A stretch of DNA of 13,903 bases, from assembly GCA_913009535.1 (NCBI GenBank), contig CAJVXR010000033.1, forward strand, positions 1 through 13,903, written 5' to 3'. Positions within the stretch are counted from its first letter, which is position 1. Every line of letters begins with the position of its first letter. Origin of the DNA: an uncultured Flavobacteriales bacterium. GTDB taxonomy: Bacteria; Bacteroidota; Bacteroidia; Flavobacteriales; Flavobacteriaceae. Of the stretch, positions 7,614 through 13,207 are shown piece by piece. Below the pieces are notes generated by a model, which was not told where the DNA came from, ran no database searches, and saw only the letters and a program-made list of their open reading frames with translations. A program made the translations under genes and the position numbers.

Positions 7614-8015
7614 ATGAACTTATTTTCTAATTACCCAACGGAGGTTTTAATTCTATTATTTTTAATTGTAACTTTTTTACAATCAGGGATTGATAAATTA
7701 ACTGATTGGCAAGGAAATTTATCATTTATAAAAGGTCATTTTAAAAATTCTCCATTAAAAAATACAGTTCCTCTTTTATTAGCTGTTATTTTAATACTTG
7801 AAATTGTTGCTAGTTTATTAATGATTGCTGGAGTTTATCAATTATACACATCTGAATTAAAAGAAATAGCGACTTTAGGAATAGAACTTTCTGCACTAAG
7901 TTTGATTTTTTTACTAATCGGACAACGTCTTGCTAAAGATTATGCAGGAGCAATGACCCTGGCGGTATATTTTATAATTTCAATAATTGGACTAAACCTA
8001 CTTGTTGTCAATTAA
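7614..8015 (+). CDS. DoxX-family membrane protein
   Basis: The 133-residue protein has hydrophobic segments at about 9-24, 50-75, 85-104 and 112-131. The phrase FLQSGIDKLTDWQGNLSFIKGHFKNSPL (about 21-48) is the classical DoxX first loop (helix, Ser-Gly-x-x-Lys, then a -F-x-x-H-F- turn). It is a clearer DoxX member than the two at 5744-6430. The DUF1295 gene starts 3 bases after its stop, so the two form a tight pair and may work on the same membrane substrate. A TACCTTTA 18 bases before the ATG (7589-7596) is a weak -7-like element. Confidence 0.82.
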   Translation: MNLFSNYPTEVLILLFLIVTFLQSGIDKLTDWQGNLSFIKGHFKNSPLKNTVPLLLAVILILEIVASLLMIAGVYQLYTSELKEIATLGIELSALSLIFLLIGQRLAKDYAGAMTLAVYFIISIIGLNLLVVN

Positions 8016-8018
8016 GTA

Positions 8019-8975
8019 ATGTTTACGTATAAAAAAATACTTGACCGCACCCTAGGATACCTACCATTTATAATATGTTTTATTATTCTTTATTTGAGTG
8101 AATCCTTTACTTCAATAACTTCTGTTAATGGAATTACACAATTAATACTTTTTATAATTGTAGTGTGCATTCCTGCATTTATTACAAAAAGAATGTCTTA
8201 CGTAGATATTGGTTGGCCTTGGGGGCTTGTTTGTATTGGAGTTATTGTTTTGATTTCCGGAGAAGGGTATTGGATTAGAAAATATATTATTGCTGGAATG
8301 TATCTAATTGCAGGTTTAAGAATGGGGATTGGAGCAATCATATTGCTTAAAAAAGGGCATTTAAGTAAAGAACTTTCTAGGTATGAATACCAAAGATTTA
8401 GATGGGAAAAATCAGGCTATTCTAATATTGATGTTTCTTTACAATATGAAATCATGATTCAATGTTTAGCAAATATGACTTTTCTAGCGCTTCCAGCAAT
8501 TATACAAGGGTATAATCCTCAAGATTTTATATCTCCTTTAGAAATTTTTGGGTACTTATTATGGCTAGTTTTTTTCATCATTGAACATTTAGCAGATCTT
8601 CAAAAGCAAAGTTTTTTAAAGAAAGCTTTCCTTATGAATAAAAAGAGGCAAGTTTGTAATGTTGGTTTTTGGAAATACTCCCGTCATCCTAATTATTTTG
8701 CAGAATGGATGGTGTGGAATGGTCTAATTATTTCTTCTTTGCCATCAATTTTTTATTTCTACTCGATTGAAGAATCAAAAATAATTTGGGTGGGGTTATT
8801 TATATCTCTTGTTTATATCTCTAAAATCATGTACAACACACTTGTGTATTATACGGGTGCAGTTCCATCGGAATATTACTCTAAAATAAGAAGACCTGAA
8901 TATTCAGAAATACAAAAAAACACTAATATGTTTTTTCCTGGGACAAACAGAAAGAAGAAAGATCTGAGGCTATAA
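8019..8975 (+). CDS. DUF1295 (steroid 5-alpha-reductase / ICMT-like) integral membrane enzyme
   Basis: The 318-residue protein has about seven to nine hydrophobic segments. Family marks are MSYVDIGWPWG (59-69), RFRW (126-129) and the cofactor-binding motif FWKYSRHPNYFAEW (217-230), the equivalent of the LWxYxRHPNYxGE box in DUF1295 and isoprenylcysteine methyltransferase-like proteins. YYTG and an FFPG near the end also fit. Family members are NADPH- or SAM-dependent membrane enzymes acting on lipid substrates; the reaction of this one cannot be read. The partner DoxX gene is 3 bases upstream. The C-terminus is odd: after the FFPG motif it runs into a short basic tail and stops, while an overlapping frame stays open to 9046. 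Confidence 0.85.
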   Translation: MFTYKKILDRTLGYLPFIICFIILYLSESFTSITSVNGITQLILFIIVVCIPAFITKRMSYVDIGWPWGLVCIGVIVLISGEGYWIRKYIIAGMYLIAGLRMGIGAIILLKKGHLSKELSRYEYQRFRWEKSGYSNIDVSLQYEIMIQCLANMTFLALPAIIQGYNPQDFISPLEIFGYLLWLVFFIIEHLADLQKQSFLKKAFLMNKKRQVCNVGFWKYSRHPNYFAEWMVWNGLIISSLPSIFYFYSIEESKIIWVGLFISLVYISKIMYNTLVYYTGAVPSEYYSKIRRPEYSEIQKNTNMFFPGTNRKKKDLRL

Positions 8976-9041
8976 AAGATTATATCTTGGACTTGGGACC
9001 ATTTGAAATTGATGGAATCAGTATAGATGTCCCAGACTGGG

Positions 9042-9067
9042 ATTAAAAAGATATGCCTATTGTTTAG
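9042..9067 (+). repeat. Partial copy of the dispersed ~55-bp repeat
   Basis: The segment AGATATGCCTATTGTTTAG matches the right-hand end of the repeat, closest to the copy at 12531-12587, where ATATGCCTATAGTTTAG occurs. The left half is not recognisable. Unlike the other copies, this one is not beside the 3' end of a minus-strand gene. Confidence 0.4.
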
Positions 9068-9082
9068 ATACTTTATCTACTA

Positions 9083-9114
9083 TTGTGTTTTCAAATCTGA
9101 ATTATTTATATTTA
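9083..9114 (+). promoter_or_regulatory. Candidate promoter for the small membrane protein gene
   Basis: TTG at 9083-9085 and TATATTTA at 9107-9114 are separated by 21 bases. This fits the Flavobacterium pattern TTG-N17-23-TAnnTTTG with one mismatch. The TTG start codon of the downstream gene is 25 bases further on. Confidence 0.4.
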
Positions 9115-9139
9115 TCCAGACTAATCTTAAATTGTTATT

Positions 9140-9295
9140 TTGAATATACTAGTGTTTATAATAGGGGCAGTAATATTTAGTACTTATATCGTAATTTTCG
9201 TATGGGACATAGATTACAGTGCTAAAAAAAGTAAAGAAGATAATTCTGGTTATTATTCTAGACATAACGAGCCTGAAGAAGATGAGCCAAAGTAA
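9140..9295 (+). CDS. Small single-span membrane protein (51 aa, TTG start)
   Basis: The protein begins at TTG (9140-9142); an in-frame TAA 12 bases upstream leaves little room for another start. Residues 1-22 are hydrophobic (MNILVFIIGAVIFSTYIVIF), followed by a Trp-Asp-Ile-Asp-Tyr interface, a short basic patch (AKKSKED), then GYYSRH and an acidic tail ending at residue 51. The clean helix-then-charged-tail layout argues for a real gene. Topology is probably N-out/C-in with the tail in the cytoplasm. Similar small proteins are common in Flavobacteriia without known function. A promoter-like TTG-N21-TATATTTA lies just upstream. Confidence 0.6.
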   Translation: MNILVFIIGAVIFSTYIVIFVWDIDYSAKKSKEDNSGYYSRHNEPEEDEPK

Positions 9296-9445
9296 AATAT
9301 ACCCTAGGTTTGGCAATAGCTAAAAAGCAAAAAGAAGTGTTACTGTTATTTAGCGGATATTTATTAAATACAATAGAATCAGAAATTTCCTAACATTTTT
9401 TCGCAGGTACTAAAACATATAGGCCACATTTTTAGAATTATAAAA
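9296..9445. other. Intergenic stretch with a weak repeat copy
   Basis: No gene with a usable start is visible. A plus frame open from 9286 to 9386 gives a short hydrophobic peptide without ATG or GTG near its start. At 9307-9337, GGTTTGGCAATAGCTAAAAA resembles the left half of the dispersed repeat (about two thirds of bases agree), so the apparent peptide may just reflect the repeat. Confidence 0.3.
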
Positions 9446-9787
9446 TCATCCACCAGAATTAGCCCCAGCGAATATACTTGTGGCAAATAGTACTGTAAGT
9501 AGAGCTGCCGCGGCAATTACACCCGTAGATTTTAAAATTGAAAAACTTCTAACCCTAACTTCATAAATTTCGTCCTTAAGAATTGTTTGGAGTCCTTTAT
9601 TGGTTTCTAAAATCACTATTTTTTCATCTTTAGAAACTAGTTGACCTTTAATATTTGTTCTATCAAGATTTTCAAGCTCAACTTTTTGTTTTTTTACTAT
9701 TATAATGTTATTATAATCCACTGTTTTGTAGCTAAAACAACTTTGAAATAAAATTGAAACGGATAATAAAAAGATTAGTTTTTTCAT
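9446..9787 (-). CDS. Small lipoprotein with C-terminal membrane helix
   Basis: The 113-residue product has a signal peptide with lipobox LFQSC (Cys17), so it is predicted to be lipidated. Residues 18-80 look like a small beta-rich domain (NIIIVKKQKVELENL, then NIKGQLVSKDEKIVILET). A hydrophobic segment at about 85-108 (STGVIAAAALLTVLFATSIF) ends in a Gly-rich tail. That segment could be a membrane span or a helix buried against the lipid. I recognise no named domain; Bacteroidota encode many such Phe-Ser-Tyr-Lys-Thr-type lipoproteins of unknown role. A partial repeat copy lies between this gene and the 3' end of the PAP2 gene. Confidence 0.75.
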   Translation of the reverse strand: MKKLIFLLSVSILFQSCFSYKTVDYNNIIIVKKQKVELENLDRTNIKGQLVSKDEKIVILETNKGLQTILKDEIYEVRVRSFSILKSTGVIAAAALLTVLFATSIFAGANSGG

Positions 9788-9818
9788 AGCCCCAATTTAC
9801 AAAATTTAGTTTACTCAA

Positions 9819-9848
9819 ACTATCAGAAAAGGATATGTCTATGGGTTA
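9819..9848 (+). repeat. Partial copy of the dispersed ~55-bp repeat
   Basis: CAGAAAAGGATATGTCTATG followed by GGTTAG matches the right half of the copy at 11498-11552, and ACTATCAGA just before it matches ACTATCTGA in the copy at 10784-10838. It lies about 45 bases beyond the stop of the PAP2 gene, on the side expected for the family. Confidence 0.5.
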
Positions 9849-9890
9849 GAAAATAATAAATTATATACTGTGTTGTGTATAGTTATTTCT

Positions 9891-10634
9891 TTAAAACGAC
9901 ATTGACAAACCTAATCCGTATTCTTTTCCATTGTAAAAAGGTATTACTAATCCGTTAATCTCTTTTTTATCTTTAAATAAAGTTTTTTTTACAACCGGAT
10001 GAATCCAATAAGCAATTTTAGTACTTAAAATTCCGATTCCAGCACCAGTAACAACATCTGTAAACCAATGTCTATTATTATACATTCTTAAAAAACCAGT
10101 TCCAGTAGCAACTAAATATCCTGAAATTCCATACCAAATTGATACGTCTTTATATTCTTGATATAAAAACTCTGCACCCATAAAAGCTATTGCTGTACTA
10201 CCTGAAGGAAATGAAAATTTATTCGAGCCATCTGGTCGTTCAATTGAGGTCAACTTTTTCATTCCTGTAACAGTTGAACCCATAATCAAAGATGCTGTTC
10301 CCAAAATGATAGTTCTGTCTTTAAAATTATTTTTTCCTTTAATTCCAAGTGCATTTAAAGCATATACAGATAAAGAAGGAACAAATTGAGAAATATCATC
10401 TATTTTAAACTTATTATCTATATGTTCGTTTAACTCTTCTTGTATTTCATGATTAAATAGTTTTAATGCATCGTTATCAATACCTATTATCCCATATCCG
10501 ATTAAAACACTTGGAATTATTACTGATTTGTAATTGAGCTTAATGTTTGGTGTTTTATGTATAGTATCATTTTTTTTATTTTGTCCAAAAGAGATTAATG
10601 GAATAAATAATAAAATAATTAATAGCTTTTTCAA
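9891..10634 (-). CDS. PAP2-family phosphatase-like membrane protein with altered PSGH motif
   Basis: The 247-residue product has a signal peptide (MKKLLIILLFIPLISFGQ) and a PAP2 core with membrane helices at about 107-124, 163-180 and 192-209. Motif 1 is complete (Lys126, six residues, Arg133-Pro134), and motif 3 has Arg183, His189 and Asp193 at the right spacing. Motif 2 reads PSGS (143-146) where the family has PSGH; the codon is AGT, so this is not a single-base change from His. That His normally protonates the leaving group. Activity may be weak, changed or lost. Intact relatives remove phosphate from lipid phosphates such as undecaprenyl-PP or lipid A. The start is a TTG: no in-frame ATG lies nearby upstream, and the signal peptide fixes it. 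A TATATTTG promoter element lies 20 bases ahead. Confidence 0.82.
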   Translation of the reverse strand: MKKLLIILLFIPLISFGQNKKNDTIHKTPNIKLNYKSVIIPSVLIGYGIIGIDNDALKLFNHEIQEELNEHIDNKFKIDDISQFVPSLSVYALNALGIKGKNNFKDRTIILGTASLIMGSTVTGMKKLTSIERPDGSNKFSFPSGSTAIAFMGAEFLYQEYKDVSIWYGISGYLVATGTGFLRMYNNRHWFTDVVTGAGIGILSTKIAYWIHPVVKKTLFKDKKEINGLVIPFYNGKEYGLGLSMSF

Positions 10635-10654
10635 AGTGGTTTTTTTAAGTGTAT

Positions 10655-10662
10655 CAAATATA
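10655..10662 (-). promoter_or_regulatory. -7 promoter element of the PAP2-like gene
   Basis: On the minus strand this reads TATATTTG, an exact TAnnTTTG. It ends 20 bases before the TTG start of the PAP2-like gene. No TTG is found 17-23 bases upstream of it, so the -33 half is missing or degenerate. Confidence 0.4.
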
Positions 10663-10721
10663 ATTAATTCCTAACTAATGAACTTGTCGGAAAAGGAAGA
10701 TTAACTGTCTTTAATTTAAGC

Positions 10722-10760
10722 GCATAGGCTTATTTAACCAAGCTAAAAAGCTATGGGCAT
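10722..10760. repeat. Imperfect hairpin / degenerate repeat copy
   Basis: CATAGGCTT (10723-10731) and AAGCTATG (10748-10755) are imperfect inverted repeats around an AGCTAAAAAGCT core. The block continues through a GCATT/AATGC hairpin (10757-10773) into the clear repeat copy at 10784. It also shares a TTAARCGC...AACC pattern with DNA at 13793-13815, so it may be a worn second copy. No T-run follows, so it is not a typical terminator. Confidence 0.35.
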
Positions 10761-10783
10761 TATCTATAAATGCAAGGTTAGCC

Positions 10784-10838
10784 TACTTAAAAAGGCTAGA
10801 ACTATCTGAATTGAAAAAATAGGTCTTAGTATGGTTTA
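10784..10838 (+). repeat. Copy of the dispersed ~55-bp repeat
   Basis: The core GGCTAGAACTATCTGAATTG aligns with GGCTTAGAAATAGCTGAATTG at 11508-11528, and the right end GTATGGTTTA aligns with CTATGGGTTTA. It ends 5 bases from the stop codon of the minus-strand lipoprotein gene at 10844, lying in that gene's 3' flank. Confidence 0.65.
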
Positions 10839-10843
10839 AAATA

Positions 10844-11239
10844 TTATTGTTTGTTTAAAATAGTTGGATTGTTAAAAGGGTATTGAAGAGAATTTATTGA
10901 AATATCTGAAACCTTTTTAAATTCGGAAGTAATTTCGTTAGGACCATATGTAAAAACAAAATAATACCTTGTGGCGGAAATTTCCTCGTACACATTGATG
11001 TTAAAGTTTGGGGAATCAGAACTCAATTCAATAATAGTTTTAAGACAAGATGTGCTACCAAGTTGTGTAACACATAAATCATCATCTCTAAAATCAACTG
11101 CTACATTGTCAATCTCCCAAACCCCTTGAATCCAAGTTGGGGGATTAAAAGAACTATGATTTAAACCAGTCGTATTGTCATCATCATCTCCATAGCAAGC
11201 GAAGATTAGTAAAGAGGAAAGAAGAAGAAGTTTTTTCAT
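10844..11239 (-). CDS. Small lipoprotein, FNPPTWIQGVWEI type
   Basis: The 131-residue product starts with a signal peptide and lipobox IFAC (Cys15). CYGDDDD follows directly, the acidic stretch after the lipidated Cys that is typical of Bacteroidota lipoproteins. Residues 32-44 (FNPPTWIQGVWEI) resemble the first strand of the small lipocalin-like, single-beta-domain lipoproteins common in Flavobacteriia. Two Cys at about 56 and 65 may form a disulfide. Length and the beta-strand pattern fit a lone barrel. No ligand or function can be read. The gene is isolated: a repeat copy lies directly behind its stop, and a decayed gene remnant lies upstream. Confidence 0.75.
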   Translation of the reverse strand: MKKLLLLSSLLIFACYGDDDDNTTGLNHSSFNPPTWIQGVWEIDNVAVDFRDDDLCVTQLGSTSCLKTIIELSSDSPNFNINVYEEISATRYYFVFTYGPNEITSEFKKVSDISINSLQYPFNNPTILNKQ

Positions 11240-11296
11240 TTAGTTCTTGTTTTTTAGTTTGTATTTAATTAACCCATCTTAATTGAGTGGCTTTTT

Positions 11297-11474
11297 TTAC
11301 TGATAATCATTAGCTTTTGCTTTAATCCCTAATTTTTCATTTTTATTTGTAGTTGTATCTAGTTTTAAATATATGGGTTCATAATATTCCTATCAATTCT
11401 CCTTGTTTTTTAACAACTACATAGTTTTATTTAGTTGCAACATCTACAGTTTCATAATAAGTTAGTTTATTCAA
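11297..11474 (-). pseudogene. Decayed gene remnant (frameshift plus in-frame stop)
   Basis: Two minus-strand frames read like consecutive parts of one protein. From 11474 the first gives NKLTYYETVDVATK, a TAA at 11427-11429, then NYVVVKKQGELIGIL and a stop at 11379-11381. The second, shifted frame continues from about 11389 as YYEPIYLKLDTTTNKNEKLG, then IKAKANDYQ and TAA at 11297-11299. Both stretches have protein-like composition rather than noise. No ATG starts either. The simplest reading is a small gene broken by a frameshift and a nonsense change, its 5' part gone where the repeat copy begins. The family is not recognised. Sequencing error for the frameshift is possible but would not explain the internal TAA. 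Confidence 0.5.
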
Positions 11475-11479
11475 ATATA
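11472..11479 (-). promoter_or_regulatory. Possible -7 promoter element before the gene remnant
   Basis: The minus strand reads TATATTTG, the same octamer found ahead of three intact genes nearby. It directly precedes the decayed gene and may be that gene's leftover promoter. No TTG at the right distance is seen. Confidence 0.3.
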
Positions 11480-11497
11480 AGAAATGTTAGTTTAAAC

Positions 11498-11552
11498 CAT
11501 TTAAGAGGCTTAGAAATAGCTGAATTGAAAGAGGAAGATGCCTATGGGTTTA
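11498..11552 (+). repeat. Best copy of the dispersed ~55-bp repeat
   Basis: This is the reference copy: a CATTTAAGAGGCTTAGAAAT left part, TAGCTGAATTGAAAGAGG in the middle and AAGATGCCTATGGGTTTA at the right. The last three bases are the TAA stop (minus strand) of the gene at 11550, so the repeat abuts and slightly enters the gene end. The left end meets the gene remnant. Confidence 0.7.
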
Positions 11553-12476
11553 CTCTTCTGAATAATTAGTAAGCCATCTAAAAGTGTTTAAAACAAAATT
11601 TTTCCAGTCGTATCCTTCAGTATTCATTCCAGCATACATTTTAGTTCCATCATCCATATTGAAAACCATTGCAGTAAAACCATTTGAATCCCCAAAAGCA
11701 GCAATTTTTCCAGAGCCATACATACCTGCTAACCCTTGAGAATTTCCCTTTCCCTCAGGTCCTATGCCTGTAGAGTGTTTTACATTAAATGAACTTTCAT
11801 CAAGTTTTAGTATATTTTCATATTTAGAGCCTAAAAGAGCACTTCCTCCAAATGAAACTAATTTTTCTACTTTATACTTTCCGTTTACAATAGGGTGATT
11901 CGTGTTCAAGTTTTTGTTTTCGAATTTTATCATTCCTGGACCGTATTTACTTTCGTAATTAATTGTATCTACAGTGGTTCCAATGGATGACTCAATGTCA
12001 AATTTTCGTAATAATGGGTTTATGGCCTGGTCAAATGGGGCGTGTTCGCTGAAGGCCAAAAGTGAGCCTCCATTATTTACCCAGTTTTGTAATTCATTAA
12101 GCTCATTTTCAGAAAAAGTGTTTTTATCTGCTGCTGAGTTTTCAGTAGCAAAATCAAACGGTAATGCCGTAATAACGACTAGAACTTTAGCTTGACTTAA
12201 ACTTGATTTAGAAAACTCTTTATCAAGGAATGATACTCTGTATCCATCATTTAACAATAAGTCCACAAGAGGCTTTATTAAATGAGATTGTATAAAAAAG
12301 TTTTTGTGAGTTGAGTCAAACATAATTAACGGCCCATCATTAATTTCAAATGAAGGGTCTTCAACCTCTAAATTGACATTAGTGTCATTATACATAGGCC
12401 ATTTGTAAGGGTAATTTTGTTCCTGGCCAAAAGATAAAAATGGAACAAATAATAATAGCAAGATTAGTTTTTTCAT
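11550..12476 (-). CDS. Secreted GATase1-like (DUF4350-type) protein
   Basis: The 308-residue product has a signal peptide (MKKLILLLLFVPFLSFGQ). Its body reads as a class I glutamine amidotransferase-like fold: GPLIMFDSTHKNFF (about 48-61), a helix with KPLVDLLLNDGYRVSFLD, VLVVITALPF, then ELNELQNWVNNGGSLLAFSEHAPFD (125-149). That Gly-Gly-Ser-Leu-Leu strand after a Trp-containing helix is typical of DUF4350 and related domains. The late GSGKIAAFGDSNGFTA (about 255-270) is the second signature. There is no nucleophilic Cys elbow, so amidotransferase activity is unlikely; a binding or structural role in the periplasm is more probable. An exact TATATTTG ends only 4 bases before the ATG. Confidence 0.78.
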   Translation of the reverse strand: MKKLILLLLFVPFLSFGQEQNYPYKWPMYNDTNVNLEVEDPSFEINDGPLIMFDSTHKNFFIQSHLIKPLVDLLLNDGYRVSFLDKEFSKSSLSQAKVLVVITALPFDFATENSAADKNTFSENELNELQNWVNNGGSLLAFSEHAPFDQAINPLLRKFDIESSIGTTVDTINYESKYGPGMIKFENKNLNTNHPIVNGKYKVEKLVSFGGSALLGSKYENILKLDESSFNVKHSTGIGPEGKGNSQGLAGMYGSGKIAAFGDSNGFTAMVFNMDDGTKMYAGMNTEGYDWKNFVLNTFRWLTNYSEE

Positions 12477-12480
12477 AACT

Positions 12481-12488
12481 CAAATATA
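12481..12488 (-). promoter_or_regulatory. -7 promoter element of the GATase1-like gene
   Basis: The minus strand reads TATATTTG, an exact match to TAnnTTTG, ending 4 bases before the ATG at 12476. Transcription would be expected to start at or inside the start codon. The nearest upstream TTG is 25 bases away (12514-12516), slightly beyond the usual range. Confidence 0.4.
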
Positions 12489-12530
12489 ACTCTTATTTTG
12501 AAAGTGATATTGCCAAATATTAATATATCT

Positions 12531-12587
12531 CATTTAAAAGGGTTAGAGATAGCTTAATTAAAGTAAGAACATATGCCTATAGTTTAG
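12531..12587 (+). repeat. Copy of the dispersed ~55-bp repeat
   Basis: CATTTAAAAGGGTTAGAGAT, AGCTTAATTAAAG and ATATGCCTATAGTTTAG align along the whole reference copy at 11498-11552. The TAG stop of the minus-strand gene at 12577 lies inside the GCCTATAG part, so the repeat supplies the last bases of that gene. Confidence 0.65.
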
Positions 12588-13134
12588 TTTCTGGAAGCTT
12601 TATTTTTGTCCAACCTTTTCTCATAAAGTAAGGGTTTGATATTTTAAGCGTGTTGTTGTACTTTGTTTCAAACTTGTCAATAATTTTCAGGACCTCATCA
12701 ATATTTTTTCTAAAACTCTTCTCAAATCGCAAACAAACTTTATTGTTGTCTCCAATAAACCAAATAGCTTCCGTTGTATCTTTGCCATATTGGCCATCAT
12801 ATATTTCTTCAACCTCTATATAATAACTTACCTCCCTCCAGGTTTTTCTTTTCAGAACAATTGGAATGAGATAAAGCCCTTTAGTAATTCCTATTCTATC
12901 AACGATTAAGACATTTACAGAAATAACTATTACAAACAACAGTGATCCTATAACATAATAGATATTATCTAAAACAAAGCCATAATCACCTTCCCATAAA
13001 GAGCGTAGTGTTTCCCATAGATTGATAAGTCTAGATGTCGTGTGCCTTTTATTGTTTCCAATAATTGAACAAAATCCAACTACCCATATTATAATTGGCC
13101 AATAATTATATCCAATTGATTTAAATTCTTTCAT
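12577..13134 (-). CDS. Two-helix membrane protein of unknown function
   Basis: The 185-residue product has hydrophobic segments at about 11-26 (YWPIIIWVVGFCSII) and 58-80 (IYYVIGSLLFVIVISVNVLIV). A cytoplasmic-looking domain from about 85 carries short strands (GLYLIPIVLKRKTWREVSYYIEVEEIY, then AIWFIGDNNKVCLRFEK) and a helix (NIDEVLKIIDKFETKYN). The strands-then-helix order resembles the bacterial PH-like domain of two-TM membrane proteins, but I cannot name a family. The stop codon lies inside a repeat copy, so the last residues may have been altered by the insertion. A TTG-N17-TATATTTG promoter lies directly before the ATG. Confidence 0.7.
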   Translation of the reverse strand: MKEFKSIGYNYWPIIIWVVGFCSIIGNNKRHTTSRLINLWETLRSLWEGDYGFVLDNIYYVIGSLLFVIVISVNVLIVDRIGITKGLYLIPIVLKRKTWREVSYYIEVEEIYDGQYGKDTTEAIWFIGDNNKVCLRFEKSFRKNIDEVLKIIDKFETKYNNTLKISNPYFMRKGWTKIKLPETKL

Positions 13135-13138
13135 AAAT

Positions 13139-13166
13139 CAAATATATAAAAACTTTCATACTGCAA
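13139..13166 (-). promoter_or_regulatory. Promoter TTG-N17-TATATTTG of the two-helix membrane protein gene
   Basis: On the minus strand TTG (13166-13164) is followed by 17 bases and TATATTTG (13146-13139), an exact match to the Flavobacterium form TTG-N17-23-TAnnTTTG. The -7 element ends 4 bases before the ATG, as in the GATase1-like gene, so the transcript may have almost no leader. Confidence 0.55.
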
Positions 13167-13207
13167 CTATTTTTATATATTGTAAGAAATTAACTAAAAC
13201 TTATATT

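Larger units (their letters stand above)
8976..9139. other. Intergenic stretch with a coding-looking tail, a repeat fragment and a promoter
   Basis: The plus frame open from 8927 to the TAA at 9044-9046 encodes KDYILDLGPFEIDGISIDVP and a few more acidic residues but has no ATG or GTG. It may be the lost end of the DUF1295 protein or a gene remnant. A repeat fragment (9042-9067) and a promoter for the small gene at 9140 follow. A 13-base palindrome centred at 9036 has no T-run behind it. Confidence 0.4.
11240..11549. other. 310-base gap with a gene remnant and a repeat
   Basis: This stretch contains the frame-broken minus-strand remnant (11297-11474), a TATATTTG element on the minus strand (11472-11479) and most of the repeat copy at 11498. 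The remaining 57 bases next to the start of the gene at 11239 should hold its promoter, but no clear element is seen there. Confidence 0.5.

Noticed and set aside
9030..9042. TCCCAGACTGGGA palindrome as a terminator after the DUF1295 gene
   Set aside because: The loop would be a single base (realistically a 4-5 bp stem) and no T-run follows.
9286..9388. Short plus-strand peptide (GLAIAKKQKEVLLLFSGYLL)
   Set aside because: There is no usable start codon at its front, and the first part overlaps a weak repeat copy; too little to call a gene.
10732..10783. Integron attC-like site: ATTTAAC and GTTAGCC at the ends of a 52-base block, with single genes in one orientation each followed by a repeat
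   Set aside because: GTTAGCC breaks the GTTRRRY consensus, the other repeat copies lack a matching pair of core sites, and there is no integrase gene. The conserved core of the repeats is not palindromic. The gene-plus-repeat layout resembles cassettes, but the defining sequences are missing.
11498..11552. The repeat copy as a coding segment (plus strand reads HLRGLEIAELKEEDAYGF)
   Set aside because: Other copies carry stops and frame-breaking length changes in the same alignment, so the reading frame is not conserved.
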